DNA of 64,000 nucleotides. Source: Spodoptera frugiperda (taxonomy: Eukaryota > Arthropoda > Insecta > Lepidoptera > Noctuidae). The stretch covers positions 7,753,545 through 7,817,544 of the forward strand of contig NC_064216.1 of assembly GCF_023101765.2 (NCBI RefSeq). Reading direction: 5' to 3'. Below, piece after piece: positions 50,486-62,110 of the stretch; within the stretch, counting starts at the first letter, position 1; each line of letters starts with the position of its first letter. Below the pieces are notes generated by a model. That model saw only the letters and a list, made by a program, of their open reading frames with translations. It was not told where the DNA came from and searched no databases. Both the position numbers and the translations under genes were made by a program.

Positions 50486-52482
50486 GTACGTACAGCATAC
50501 ATCTACACTATTTATTATTACATATACATAGTATATACATACATACACACATAACTTCACGCCTACCAATCATGGGGGTAGGCAGAGACAATGGACCGCC
50601 AATTGCTACGACTCTTACATACCTCTATCGCTTTATCAGTTTTTCATGCATGCTCATCGGTTAAAGGTACTTTTAAGGTACATACAGTGGCAATACAATA
50701 CAAATAAAGGATAATAAGGTAGCGCCGACTTGCTTTGCATTACACTAGCTATATCTATCTATATCAAGTAGGTACAAAGCGTAACAGTGTTATCAGCTGT
50801 AGTAACTAGTTTTCTATTTTAAGCATATTTGTCTAACACAGAATTAACATTATCCAATATTTACAGTTTATATCACTATTATGCAAAGTAGGTGTTACTA
50901 CCTAATTTAATAATTATATGAGTTCTCTAAATCGAATAAAATTCTGACCTCGTTATTACCCGATTGCTTAAAAGAAGAGCTTACCGCTAAGCTAAGAGCT
51001 TACTAACATCAAACTATGTATTACCATAAGACCATTGAGGTTCTTAGGTACGTATAGCCAGTAATCACAGCCACAAATTATGGTAATAGCATTGAATTTT
51101 AACCAGATTCAACTGAATATAAATATTTTACATAAGATGTCTGCCATCTCCCTTTCATTACCAGTGATAATAGCACCCTAGTCTAGTTAGCTAGAGCCGT
51201 CAGATTGTTTCGAAGTGTTTATTGAATCTGTGAAATGTAGTGGCCATATAATAAGTTATCCCTATATGTTGCAATTGCCCGGCTTCTCAAGACAGCTATT
51301 CCCCAAGTTTACTAAGGATTTGCTTTCATACAAAGTTATAAATCTTGTCCTAAGAATGTGTAATACGTCAAAAATATTATCAATTGGTTGCAGTCGTTCA
51401 GAGAGTTACACGCGAACAAATATTATATAATGTAGAATAATTGATTATTTACGCTGTTACCTTTATAATGTGTACTTATGTACTAACTTTATGTCCTGTG
51501 CTGTTTTATTCTACCGTTAGAATATAAAAAGTGTGAAATAAAATACTTTTTACAAAAAAATAAACCGACTTCACTAAAAAAGTTAAAAATAACTTTAATT
51601 TCGGAAGTCGGTGTTTCTCGGTATTATTTGTTTGTTACACCGACTTCCGAAATTAAAGTTATTTTTAACTTTTTTAGTGAAGTCGGTTTATTTTTTTGTA
51701 AAAAGTATTTTATTTCACACTTTTGAGTTGCGATACTCAGTATCGCAACTAAAAAAGTCGATTAAAATTCTCTATTTCTATAACTACTTTATTTATTTAT
51801 ATTGTCACAGTCACTTAATTAACTTTATTGTGATTTCTATGTGAGTATGAAGTTCCATTGGCCATTTCTGGTCTTATTCATCAGTTCCACCTCTTCAAAG
51901 GTTACTTTTTGACTGTAAATGCTTCAATTCTAGATGAATATATCAAAATCACTATATAGTTCCCTATAATATTTGAGGAGTTCCCTCGATTTCTCTAAGA
52001 TTCCATCATCAGATTCTAACTTGGTGACAATGGGACCACCTCTGAACTATCTACTTTCGAACAAAAAAAGAATTTTGAAAATCCGTCGACAATTGACGGA
52101 GTATTCGATGAACAAACATACAAAAAAAAAAAAAACATACAAACAGCCGAACATAGTACCTCCTCCTTTTTGTGAAGTCGGTAAAAAATAAGTAACGTTA
52201 TTTATTGCATTTAATGTAAATACTCGTTTCACGGTTTACACCTTGAGTTGTTGTGTATGTAATTAGTTTTTATACCTGTTTTTCTCATGCAACAGACCTC
52301 CCCTTAGTTAGTTGGACTTTATAATGCTGATGATTTACGAAAATTAATAATATGTACAATTTTTTTTAATACACATAAATTCTACTAAAATTATATTCAA
52401 TAATTAATGACTGTTTTTTTATTAAGACTCACGAAATTCAAGCCTATGCCGAAACTAATTGAACTTTTCTTTTGATTTCAGG
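50486..52482 (+). other. Inferred 3' UTR intron of GALNT
   Basis: A donor (ATCAG|GTACGT) lies 17 nt after the stop codon, and an acceptor (ttgatttcag) ends at 52482. The stop is less than 50 nt from the junction, so decay triggered by the junction is not expected. A moth repeat with cgcctaccaatcatgggggt lies at about 50555-50660. RNA data would confirm it. Confidence 0.4.
51527..51724. mobile_element. Perfect 88-bp-arm hairpin
   Basis: Arms 51527-51614 and 51637-51724 are exact reverse complements with a 22 nt loop. The inner end reads cggaagtcggtgt. A second small hairpin (agttgcgatac / gtatcgcaact) follows at 51726-51750. The downstream part to about 52190 ends in tttgtgaagtcggtaaaaaa and seems to be one composite non-autonomous element. 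Confidence 0.85.
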
Positions 52483-54424
52483 AATGACAACGATTGACCA
52501 TACCAGTCTTCCCCTCTCGTTAGATATCAGATTTTATTCCTAATTCCTATAACTGAAATTTTATATGTATTAGATTTAATGTAACGACACGTGGTCCGAG
52601 AACTGTTGACAATACATTATGAAAGCTGTAATTTGTTGTATTCCCTGTAAACGTTGCTCAATTTAGTATTGCGTCGGATGTGTTTGTGTGCTTCGTTTGA
52701 CATTGTTTATTGTTTGAATAGAGATTAATGCGAGAGATATTTATTATTAAAAATATATTATTATATAGTTATGAATCACTATATTTGGTTGCTTGTCGAA
52801 AGCTAGTGTATTCTGTAGTGGAGCGTGGTGTCTGGTGGTTGAGGCCACGAACGAGCCATTCGTAGACTTTAGTTACTTAAATTTACTAAAATAACTGGTA
52901 ATATGCGCACGCGCAATAGCTCTGGTGTTCGCAGAATACTCCATTCCATGACCAGTTAAGTCTAGGTAATGTTACGACATAGTTAATGTTTGTCTATATG
53001 TATACAATAGTTTCTCTTGTTCGTTATACATTAATATATAATTTGTCAAGTATTTTCAGATTCATTCTGTCACTTCTCAGTCTGATAGGCATTTACAATT
53101 GTTCTAACATAATTATACTCTATTTTCTATACTGTATATTTCACTTGAGTAAGTACATGACCATATCTCCGTACTGTTCTGTCTCGTTGTCTTCTAGTAC
53201 TCGTAGCTCGTAGGGGACAGTCGTAAGCGTGTGGTGATACTGCGGCTTTATGTGATGACTCGGTTAGTAAAGCTAGAGTAACGAGCTGCCTTCCAGTAGC
53301 ACCAAGTATCCGATAATGTTATATCTTCGTTATATTGTAGTTCTTGTAACAAAGTGTTAGGTTCTGTGCGGCCATTGACCCCCGGAGAATATTTTCATAC
53401 GTTTGTGTCCAGTTAGATCTAGTTTACGTACGTTATGTTTACTGGAGCCGCGTGAGTCGCGCGTGGCGCCCTCTTATGTGTTATGCGAACTATTCAAGTG
53501 TGAGATTATATGTAGCTAAGGAAACTATTTCATGAGCTCGTTGTTACATCTACAAAACGTTTCCTCGTCTTGTACGTGTAACAACAGCTCTTTATTTTTA
53601 AAGCGACTGTTGCCTTAATTATTTTTATGATGTTTCAAAATATGGCGTTATTGATAGGAGTTATAAATAATAATGAAAATATTTTAGTGTATCTATATCA
53701 TATTTGAAAGGCTTGATGGAATTGCCTTTGTTATGGTTTTCTCATATTAGTATTTAAAAACGGTAGCTAAGTGGACGTTTTAGCAAATTTCATTCCTGTA
53801 TAATTTAATATAATATAGTTTACAATAATACATCGGGCCCTGACAACGAAATTATATTTAATTAGACGTGTTGCGTCATAATTAGTGGCGAGTTATTTCT
53901 GTGGCGTAATATTATTGCATTTGTATAATTTAAAGATTTGGTTGAACACAAAGGGCCGAGATAATTCCTCTCGAAGCCGAATTATTTCTGTACATGATTT
54001 TGGATGTATTTTATAAATTGGTTAGTGATTTGAGTTATATCGCTTCTTATTATTATTTATTTCATAAATTTAATAAATGTAAGATCATATCACTATGTAA
54101 AGTAAAAAATAAAATGTAAATTTATGATAGTATTAGAAAATTCGCGAGTTTATTTATTTACCTAAATTGTATACAGTACATCACAGTAAAGTTGTATGAA
54201 TATACAATTTGAATAAACAGTCATTAGAGATTCCCAAGGGTTTCTGTTCCAGCCGACACTGTTTGTATATTGTTTAACGTTTTAACTTCACGGTCGCGCC
54301 GAAGTGGGCGGAGTAGAGTGCGAGTGCGGGCACTGTCGCCGCGGGCGCTGCGGCCCAGTATTGTAGTCATGTAGACGATTATTGTAATTATTGTACATAA
54401 GTTGTTACGTCAAGAATCGTCCAT

Positions 54425-54430
54425 AATAAA
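54425..54430 (+). terminator. Candidate GALNT polyadenylation signal
   Basis: AATAAA followed by a GT-containing stretch (gatgtgttcatcatg). Another AATAAA lies at 54212-54217. This would end a long 3' UTR of about 2 kb beginning at 52483. Confidence 0.45.
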
Positions 54431-54929
54431 ATACTTACAAAAACAATGACGATGTGTTCATCATGAAAGCATTTATTTGTCTAAGGTTCGAATCTCAACA
54501 AATATTGATGGATTAATAACCAGAAGTGCCAAAATTAATCATCAATTATTGTTTTTAAATGTTCATTCAACCATTCCAATAAATAAAAAATCTATATTGT
54601 GACTATGACAATTGAAATAAATTATTTGGACTGATATGTTTTTTTATTATTTATTTTGTACCTCAATACCTGAATAACCTAAGTATATGAAACATAATTA
54701 TAATCAATACGATTCGTTTTGATTGTAGTTCTGACGGAACAATAATTAATTAATAATTTACGTTCACTTACAGTTGCTATAAAAATTGCTCTGTAATCAA
54801 TTTCGTACAGTATGCTTTGATTGCTAACAAAACTATGATTGAACTGGTAGCTACACTTAATTAATTTATGGAATGCAAAACTACTTGCTTATTTTAGTAT
54901 TTATCAAAATAAAGTACATATCAAATTCC

Positions 54930-55080
54930 GATCAGGACTGCGGTTAAACTAAGGGGTAAAGTGGCTCCGGCTCAAAGCAGGAGTAGAAATGGGGTGATTT
55001 TTAATCAGTAAGATTGACACTTTCTCACCTCACCCAGGGCGGGAGAAGTCATTGGATAATTTATCCCCTCCCCCCAAGAA
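54930..55080 (+). mobile_element. Noctuid-type SINE
   Basis: Has gtggctccggctcaaagcag, gagtagaaatggggtgattt and ggcgggagaagtcattggat. It is the same family as 56195-56320 and 61965-62110. Confidence 0.7.
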
Positions 55081-56194
55081 AAAAGAACGATTAATATTCG
55101 AGAAAGAAACGTCTGATCTCGTAATCAATTTGTTCATTTAATATTAATTGACAGTAGTTAACGAAGTGGATAGTTTGTGAAAGTAACAACGTTTTTATAA
55201 ATTGACATTAATATTGAATGGGAGGAAGCGAGATAGCAATAATGCGTAGACGTCGACACGTGTATGTTGTTGAAACTTCTGGGTTTGTACAAAGACCACT
55301 AAAAATCCCCATTATTTTACACCTAGTACTCAACTCCTGTACATCTATATATTAATACGTGATGCAAAAACTTTGGACCGCTTTTTACGAAAATTGCGCG
55401 GACGTAGGAGCATAAAATTTGGTACACTTATAGTTTATGTGTAGGAGAAGTGCAGGGCGCTAATATTTTTCAAAAATAATGCTTATAAAGTACATTAAAT
55501 TAATAAATAAAACATTACACACACATGCATAGTATCTGATCGTATTTGACAAAACGTCAAAATCGATAGACATTGCGATGATATTGACGTCTCATATGAA
55601 TAGAGTTTTATAAAGAGTTTGTTTGAGTTTGAGTTAAATAAAAATTATCCTTGAACGTATGTAAGTGGTATTGTAAATTAAATCGTATATGGTTGAATTT
55701 CAACCACTAGGCGACCAAAAGTTTTCATAAAAATGTCAATGTCAAGTACCATTTAACCTCTTGTCTGTAGGTAGACACAATAGAACACATTTTTATTATA
55801 ACTTTCGTGAGACATACTAAATTAATTATTATGTTATCGGCTTACTCACGTAACTGTTTGACGAGTTGACGAGGAACTCGACTAGTTTCAAGCCATGCTA
55901 GAGGCTCATATTCCTGAGCAGCATCCAGCAACACATGACGTGTCGATAACATCTAATTTAAAAAACACATTGTGTCTCCCGTAGATTATATCTGTGTTCC
56001 GACATACTACGGGTTAAGGAAGTTACTACTTTGTTTTAAAAGTTAAGCCCGGTCTATCCACTTTGTATACTTACTCTTACTATGCTAAGAAGTAGTACTT
56101 CGGACGAAATTCAATGTATTTTACAAGCCTTTTAGTCATTAAAAAACGCTTAGTATATTATATACTTGTTAAAACTATCCTACCCTAATTCTGA
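55081..56194. other. Intergenic stretch
   Basis: No gene seen. It includes a piece with acgtaggagcataaaatttg, which may be an old repeat tail, and otherwise unremarkable AT-rich DNA. Confidence 0.45.
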
Positions 56195-56320
56195 TCCGGA
56201 GACGCGGATTACCTAGAGGGTTTACCGGGATTCCAGCTCGAAAAGTAGGAGTAGGAACGGGGTGGTTTTTAGTCAGTAAGAGTGCCTCGTCCAAGGCGAG
56301 AGAAAGTACCGCCCAATTAA
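56195..56320 (+). mobile_element. Noctuid-type SINE
   Basis: Reads ccggagacgcggattaccta, gtaggaacggggtggttttt and agtcagtaagagtgcctcgt. It lacks the tail seen in the 54930 copy. Confidence 0.7.
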
Positions 56321-56671
56321 TAGAAGTGACTAGTGAATGGCATAGGAAAATTAGATATAAGCATCGCCTGTAACAATAAGTACCTGTATTAATAATAGTT
56401 ACCTTAAAAACCTTAAATGCTCATAAATGTTATTATGCAAGTTTGTTTGTATTTTGCTTCGGTGTTTGGCTTTATTAAATCTACTGGCATGTGGCGAATA
56501 GTCTAATTTTGGCACACCGCTTATTTGTGCATCTCCCGAATAAAACGAATAGCGATGTTGTGTCTATTTCTGTGAAGAGTTTTATTTATACTTGAGAAGC
56601 ATGTTGAATTCTATAAATGTTATGTGTGTGAAACATATGAACAATGAAAACAACAAAATATTTCACAAAAA

Positions 56672-56677
56672 TTTATT
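56672..56677 (-). terminator. Candidate polyadenylation signal of TAK1-like gene
   Basis: TTTATT on the plus strand is AATAAA on the coding strand, about 615 nt after the stop. Another lies at 56581-56586. The choice is unsure. Confidence 0.35.
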
Positions 56678-57291
56678 AAACTTAACATAATTTAACTTAC
56701 CTAATACTGCTATATACTATCTTACATTTATACAATCAAAACAAATGCATACCACACTCTATAATAAAATGATCAAATGAGATAAAATAATATTGCATAA
56801 ACACAATCACATTTCTATACTCTCGTATAAAAGTATGACAAACTACTTCAATATATTGGGTAACACTCACATATAAAGCACTAAAACGTGCTTTTTTTAA
56901 AACGACAAATACATTAGTTGTTTACGGTGGTAAAGTTAGTGAAGATATAAAGAAAAGTTTAAGTAAAATATCAGCGAAACTGATACAATGTCAGGGTTAC
57001 GAAACTATATTATACATGACTGTAGCTACGCTTTTACTGAAGCGGCGTCTGCGCATGGACATGAAATTACATGACGAGAACGTCGCGCGGTTTGATGTCA
57101 GTTTATACTGCCGCGTAAACACTGTTATTGTCGAGTACAAGTGTTATTAAATATACGTGTATAATAATGTATTATAAACTAAACCTGTAAATAAGGAGAG
57201 AACGAAAAGTTGAAGGCTCATTTGGTATGTTGAGATCAATGACACATATGGTGCACGTCACAGTGGTCCCCGAGAGCGGCGCGCGGCGCGC

Positions 57292-60200
57292 TCACTCGTG
57301 CGGCATCTCCTCTGGATGTAACCAGCTGTCGTTCTCTGCACGCGCTAATTGCTTCTTCAGGCTGCAGTATAGCTTGATCAATGAGTCCTGGAAACCAATT
57401 TTATTGACGTTTTAGTATATTGTAGCTGTTACGAACCTATGAAGTTATAATCAACATTTGAGAACTATTTGAAAATGTGAGAGGTCAAAATACTATAGAA
57501 TTTTCAAGTCATTGGTAGTTGTCGTCAGTTACTCTATCTTTGCTTTGTAGAATCATTGAAGTTTGTTATGTTATAGTTGCTAAAGAAAGCTTGAACTTGT
57601 AAGACGATTAACTTGATGTTACATTTGGAAATTGCTTGAATGAAATTCTAGGTACATATTTTCTTCGAAAGATCTATGCATATAGATATTTACCTTTTCT
57701 TTCTCTAACTGTATAATTTCTCTTTTCTGCCGTAACTCGTCGTCGTCCATTTTCTCCTCCAACTCTGCTTTGTGGTTGCTGAGGTAAGCAAACTCAGTCT
57801 GTATCTGGAATTATAGAAACAACAAATTGAGTTTGTTATTAGGCAACTACTACCGGGTCGTAGGAAAGTGATATTAGTTATGATGGTTAGGGAGTATTTG
57901 CTGATGCCTGAGTTTGTGAGAAAAATCTAGTTGCTCTCATTTTATTCTACTTGTGTTTAGACTTGTTGACGTGTTAACGCGATATTTTGAAATCTATTTG
58001 CCAGTACTTAGATCATTTAGTTAATAAATTAAAGGTTTAAATATGTGGCTAACAAAAACTTTTGTGGCTCACACATCAAGCTAAATCTAAACAGCAAGTT
58101 ATAAATTCATATTTTGCAGTGATATAAAATCATAAACTGATATTTGCGTCTAAATTATAATTGAAGTATAAACAAGGATTACAGTCTAACAAAATTCGCA
58201 TACATTTATCTAAAATGCATGCAAGCTATGGTTCAACCAACAATGTAGTCCGCACAATCTAAGAAGTCAACTCTGACAGTTGTCATGTAGTAAGAGGTAA
58301 ATAAAATCGGTTGCTGTTTATGACCGATTCCTAAGTCATATCGAGTAAAAATAATTAGAGTTTGTAATCACTGGATTAGAAAATATACTAATATCTCAAG
58401 CTCTTCCGAAATAGCGTAAGACTGCGTAGAACATTGACTGATCGATAACATCAAAACAAAAAGGGTTTTGAAAGACCCACATCATTTTATACAATGTCAA
58501 AGATCGGCGTATATTAAATTATAGCAATAAAAAAATCAAGTTTGATATTCTATTTTTTAATATTTTATAATACAAGTATACTAAATGTATTAAAATAATA
58601 GACTTTTAAGAATATGAATTGCAATCGATGTGAATTCGGACAACTGACACATCACCAACCAGAAGGTTTGAAATTGTAATGGCGGCCTCTTAGTACTGTA
58701 TATTATTCTATGAATAATTCGTCTATTTAAATGCATTTCTATAATATAAAGATAAATTTGATGCTTATAAATGATATCCTTTATGAAAGTGTATGAGTAA
58801 CGAAGTAATGAATTAATATTATGAATTGGATTTTTTCATTTTTACGTTCATAATAACATTAAAGCGGTATATAGACTGACAGATGTCAGAGTTGACCCCT
58901 AGATTGTGCAGACTATAGTTTTGATGTTAGTAAGAACCTATATTTTCCTAGAGTGTGCCTAGTGTGTTCCTAAACGGTATATATTTAATGTATAGTTAGA
59001 TTAGTTACCACTTTACAAGACAATAATCGGTTACGAACATTAATTCTTCTATTCTGTAGTTAGATTAGTTACCACTTTACAGAACAATAAATCGGTTCCT
59101 ATTGTTAGGTTATTCTAGGTTTACTGTGTGAAGCGTTAACAACTTGTTATGATTCTGTTAACACTCATTAAAAGATATCTTACCTTTAGGTACTCCTGTG
59201 CAAGTTGTTTGTGTTCTTCAAATATTCTCTTGGACTCCTCGTTATTGAGGTCCGGGGAGATAGGCCTGAGGTGCGGGTCCAGCATCATGTGCATGGAGTC
59301 CAGCGCCGGGTCGGGCTCGGAGGGCGGCGGCGCGGCGCCTTCGCCCCCTGTCGACGCACTACTGTTACCTGCACAACAAAACAAAACACTGAATAAAAGA
59401 GGCATTTAAAAGAGAAGAAATAAAGCGCTGCAATCGCTTTGCGGACGTGCTATGAAATAATGGCAATCGCGCTGCAGCAGCTATTATTGCGATATCTATC
59501 GGTATATCCAAACATTTATTATAATAACAAATTTTAAATAATAAATCTCTATAGGTACCTACAAATAATTAAGAAACTCGTGTTCTGAAGCGCAGACTAC
59601 GTCAACCAGAAGCCAGTACGGCCAAACATACATAATTCACCAGCGAAACAGTGGTAGCAACAAAATATTACGTATCATAAGACGCATACGCCACTAATAA
59701 TAATGATGCCGCGCGCGATTCAATGACGCAATTAAAACAATGATCGTCTAATGGGAGCCAATGCGAGAACAATCCGTATGTTTGGAGGAATCGGCGGCAG
59801 TCCCACGGCACGGTTAAATACGTCAAGAGTTAAATTTACTCCGGAGTTGCTGATGTCAGACGCTTCACCTAGATTTCTTGCTTTCAACATTATGATTCCT
59901 TTCCCGCAAATAGATGGCAGCAGCGTACTAACAAGGCGTTGATAAGCTATTCATCATCGATACAAAAGTGCTTCGGCCTCGTCCAACACTATAGACACAT
60001 ACTGTCTGTTCTACCACATATGTTTCTGTAACCATTCCATTATTTTTATGAATTAATTTACTTGCCAGTGAGGAACCGCTTTTCGTCTATAAAATAAGTA
60101 TTGGAGAGTTCACTCAATGCGGAAGTGAGGAGATGTTTACATCTATTCTACGCCTATTTCGATAATCCGTTCTATCACTTGAATAGCTTAAATATGAAAA

Positions 60201-60577
60201 TACACCCAATATTTTCAGTTTACATACCACTAGACTTTTCGACACGTAGAAATATTTTTTCCAAGAATATTCACACAACGATAAAAACCGAAAAGTAAAC
60301 CGCAAAAAATTTAATAATTAAAAATCACTAAACAGCGTCAGAACAAACGAGGAGTTCCTGAAACACGCTAACACAGAGTGTGATCCACGGTGAGGGATGG
60401 CCGAGGCTTTCCGCGGAGCGTCGCGAGTTGGGAGCGGCGGCGGGCGCGGGGGCGACACTCACTGTAAAATATCCAACTACAGCTGACTGTGTCCCTGATG
60501 GTGGTGACGATGGCTCCGGCGTCACACGCGTCGAGCGCGTCGAGCTGGCGGCGCAGGCGCGCGGGCAGCGGCGGCAT
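57292..60577 (-). CDS. TAK1 (MAP3K7) C-terminal-like coiled-coil protein without kinase domain
   Basis: Four exons, complement of 60463-60577, 59184-59368, 57694-57804 and 57292-57387, all GT-AG with matching phases, coding for 168 residues. The N-terminus (MPPLPARLRRQLDALDACDA) is not recognised. An acidic, Pro-rich part (GAAPPPSEPDPALDSM) leads into HLRPISPDLNNEESKRIFEE, then HKQLAQEYLK, IQTEFAYLSNHKAELEEK and DSLIKLYCSLKKQLARAEN, a coiled coil. This order matches the end of TAK1 (its TAB2/3-binding region) and human MAP3K7CL, which also lacks a kinase. No kinase exon lies between exon 1 and exon 2. The ATG has a good context (CCGCCATG) and lies in a GC-rich block. It may be a stand-alone MAP3K7CL-like gene, or a short isoform from an internal promoter of a larger TAK1 gene continuing beyond 64000. 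A role in modulating TAB/TAK1 signalling is inference. Confidence 0.8.
58993..59115. repeat. Two-copy 64-bp tandem repeat
   Basis: tagttagattagttaccact recurs at 58993 and 59057, followed in both by tttaca, gacaata or gaacaata, and atcggtt. It lies in the intron of the TAK1-like gene, near the donor of its second exon. Confidence 0.6.
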
Positions 60578-61050
60578 GGCGGACCTCGCGGGCACTCGCG
60601 GGGACGCAGCGCGCAGGACTGTGCGCTGCACGCCGCCCGCTCGAAATACTCGGCGGGAGAGCCGGGAGCGGCCGTTGCAACAAACAAACCGCCGCTATTC
60701 GCGGACCGGTGACTCACCCACGTCAGCCCGAGCTAAATGCGGACACCGTGTGCTGCCGCCCTTCGCGAGGTTTTCTGCCGTTTTCGCTGGCAGGGCGCGC
60801 ACCGCGCTCTGTGCAGCGGTCGACGACCTGCGCCCACGCGCTGCTCTTGCACCCGGCACCGCGTACTACCACCGACTCCACTCCACTCGCTCGACCGCAC
60901 CCCGCTTCGCCTGCACTTGATTCGCTTCCTTTGATTCATAACCTACAGGTTATCGGTGATTGCAAACTTCGGTTGGCTTGTAAACATTCAGTAGCGGCGG
61001 CCCAGTGCCGACGATGCACTCGCGTCACATGACGCGTGCCGCGCGGCTGA
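60380..61050 (-). promoter_or_regulatory. GC-rich promoter-like block of the TAK1-like gene
   Basis: Around and upstream of the start codon the sequence is rich in GC and CpG, unlike the AT-rich surroundings. All six frames are open here because stop codons are rare in GC-rich DNA, so the many open frames are not evidence of genes. I see no TATA box. A housekeeping-type dispersed promoter is likely. Confidence 0.5.
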
Positions 61051-61964
61051 TATTCGCGTGGCCGCTCGCTGCGATAAATTAGGGACCAATGATTGCAGCA
61101 TCGCAGCCCTAATTCAAAGGTGCGATTGCGCCGTGCATCGCCAGGCGAATGTGCAGTGCGCAAAAGCAAGCGTAGGTCCGACGTAAATGCAATGCATGTC
61201 GCCATCACAATGTGACATGTGTTAAAGTCTATAAAAGTGTCACATCACTTGGGCATGTTATTGGAAGAACTCGCCAAAAATGAAGCCCGTACTGACGGTA
61301 GTGGCACGCGAGTGCAGCCCGCTGCCCACCTGGTTACACGTACACCAGCTTGTTGTTGTGTGATAAGTAGTAAACATATTAGTCAGGATCTAACTACGAG
61401 GGAGAAAATACGTTGTACAGCAACATCACCACGTACATTCGATGCCGACTCGATGAACATGAGTTTTTTTTTTTATCAGAACGTAAACATTTGTCAGTTA
61501 CAAGGCTTCTAATGCTTCTGGATCAGAATTCAAGGTACAGACTACCGCAGGAATAAATAAATAAAAAATAATATATTTATTTCGCACGAAATGAACTTTT
61601 TGTATGTTCAAAAAAAGATCTTAAAAGTAGTACCAGTCCAAAACAATCCTTTGGACTTGATGTTTTCAATCAACAGCAGGAGGAGGCTGTGACAACAGAC
61701 CACAAACAGGTTGTCATCGAGCGCGAGCAGCACGTGCCCTTACAGCGCAGTGCACCGCTCGGCGTGCCAACTCCACCGCTTTAATAGCTCATTACACCCG
61801 GAGTGTAACTTACGCAGTCCTACAGAGCCCAGAATAATCCAACGCATAAATCGCAACAGCGGAAGTGGAAAACGAAGGATTTGTTTTAAGTTTCCGCAAC
61901 TAGACTTTGTGTTTTAAAAACGCTTAAAGGAAATGTTTATAAATTTATGACCGATGCTGCCTAG

Positions 61965-62110
61965 GATGCTGGAATCCGCTTGAACTCTGAATTCCTTAGG
62001 CGAGGCGAGAGGGAGTGTCAGACTTTTACTGACTAAAAACCACCCCGTTCCTACTCCTGCTTTTCAAGCCGGAGCCCCGGTAAACCCGCTAGGTAGTCCG
62101 CAGCTCCGGA
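61965..62110 (-). mobile_element. Noctuid-type SINE, reverse orientation
   Basis: On the plus strand: taggcgaggcgagagggagt, ccaccccgttcctactcctg and gtaaacccgctaggtagtcc, the complement of the family at 54930 and 56195. Confidence 0.7.

Noticed and set aside
60328..61032. Many long overlapping open frames on both strands
   Set aside because: They lie in a GC-rich block where stop codons are rare and show no motifs. Only the 38-codon minus-strand exon fits splicing.
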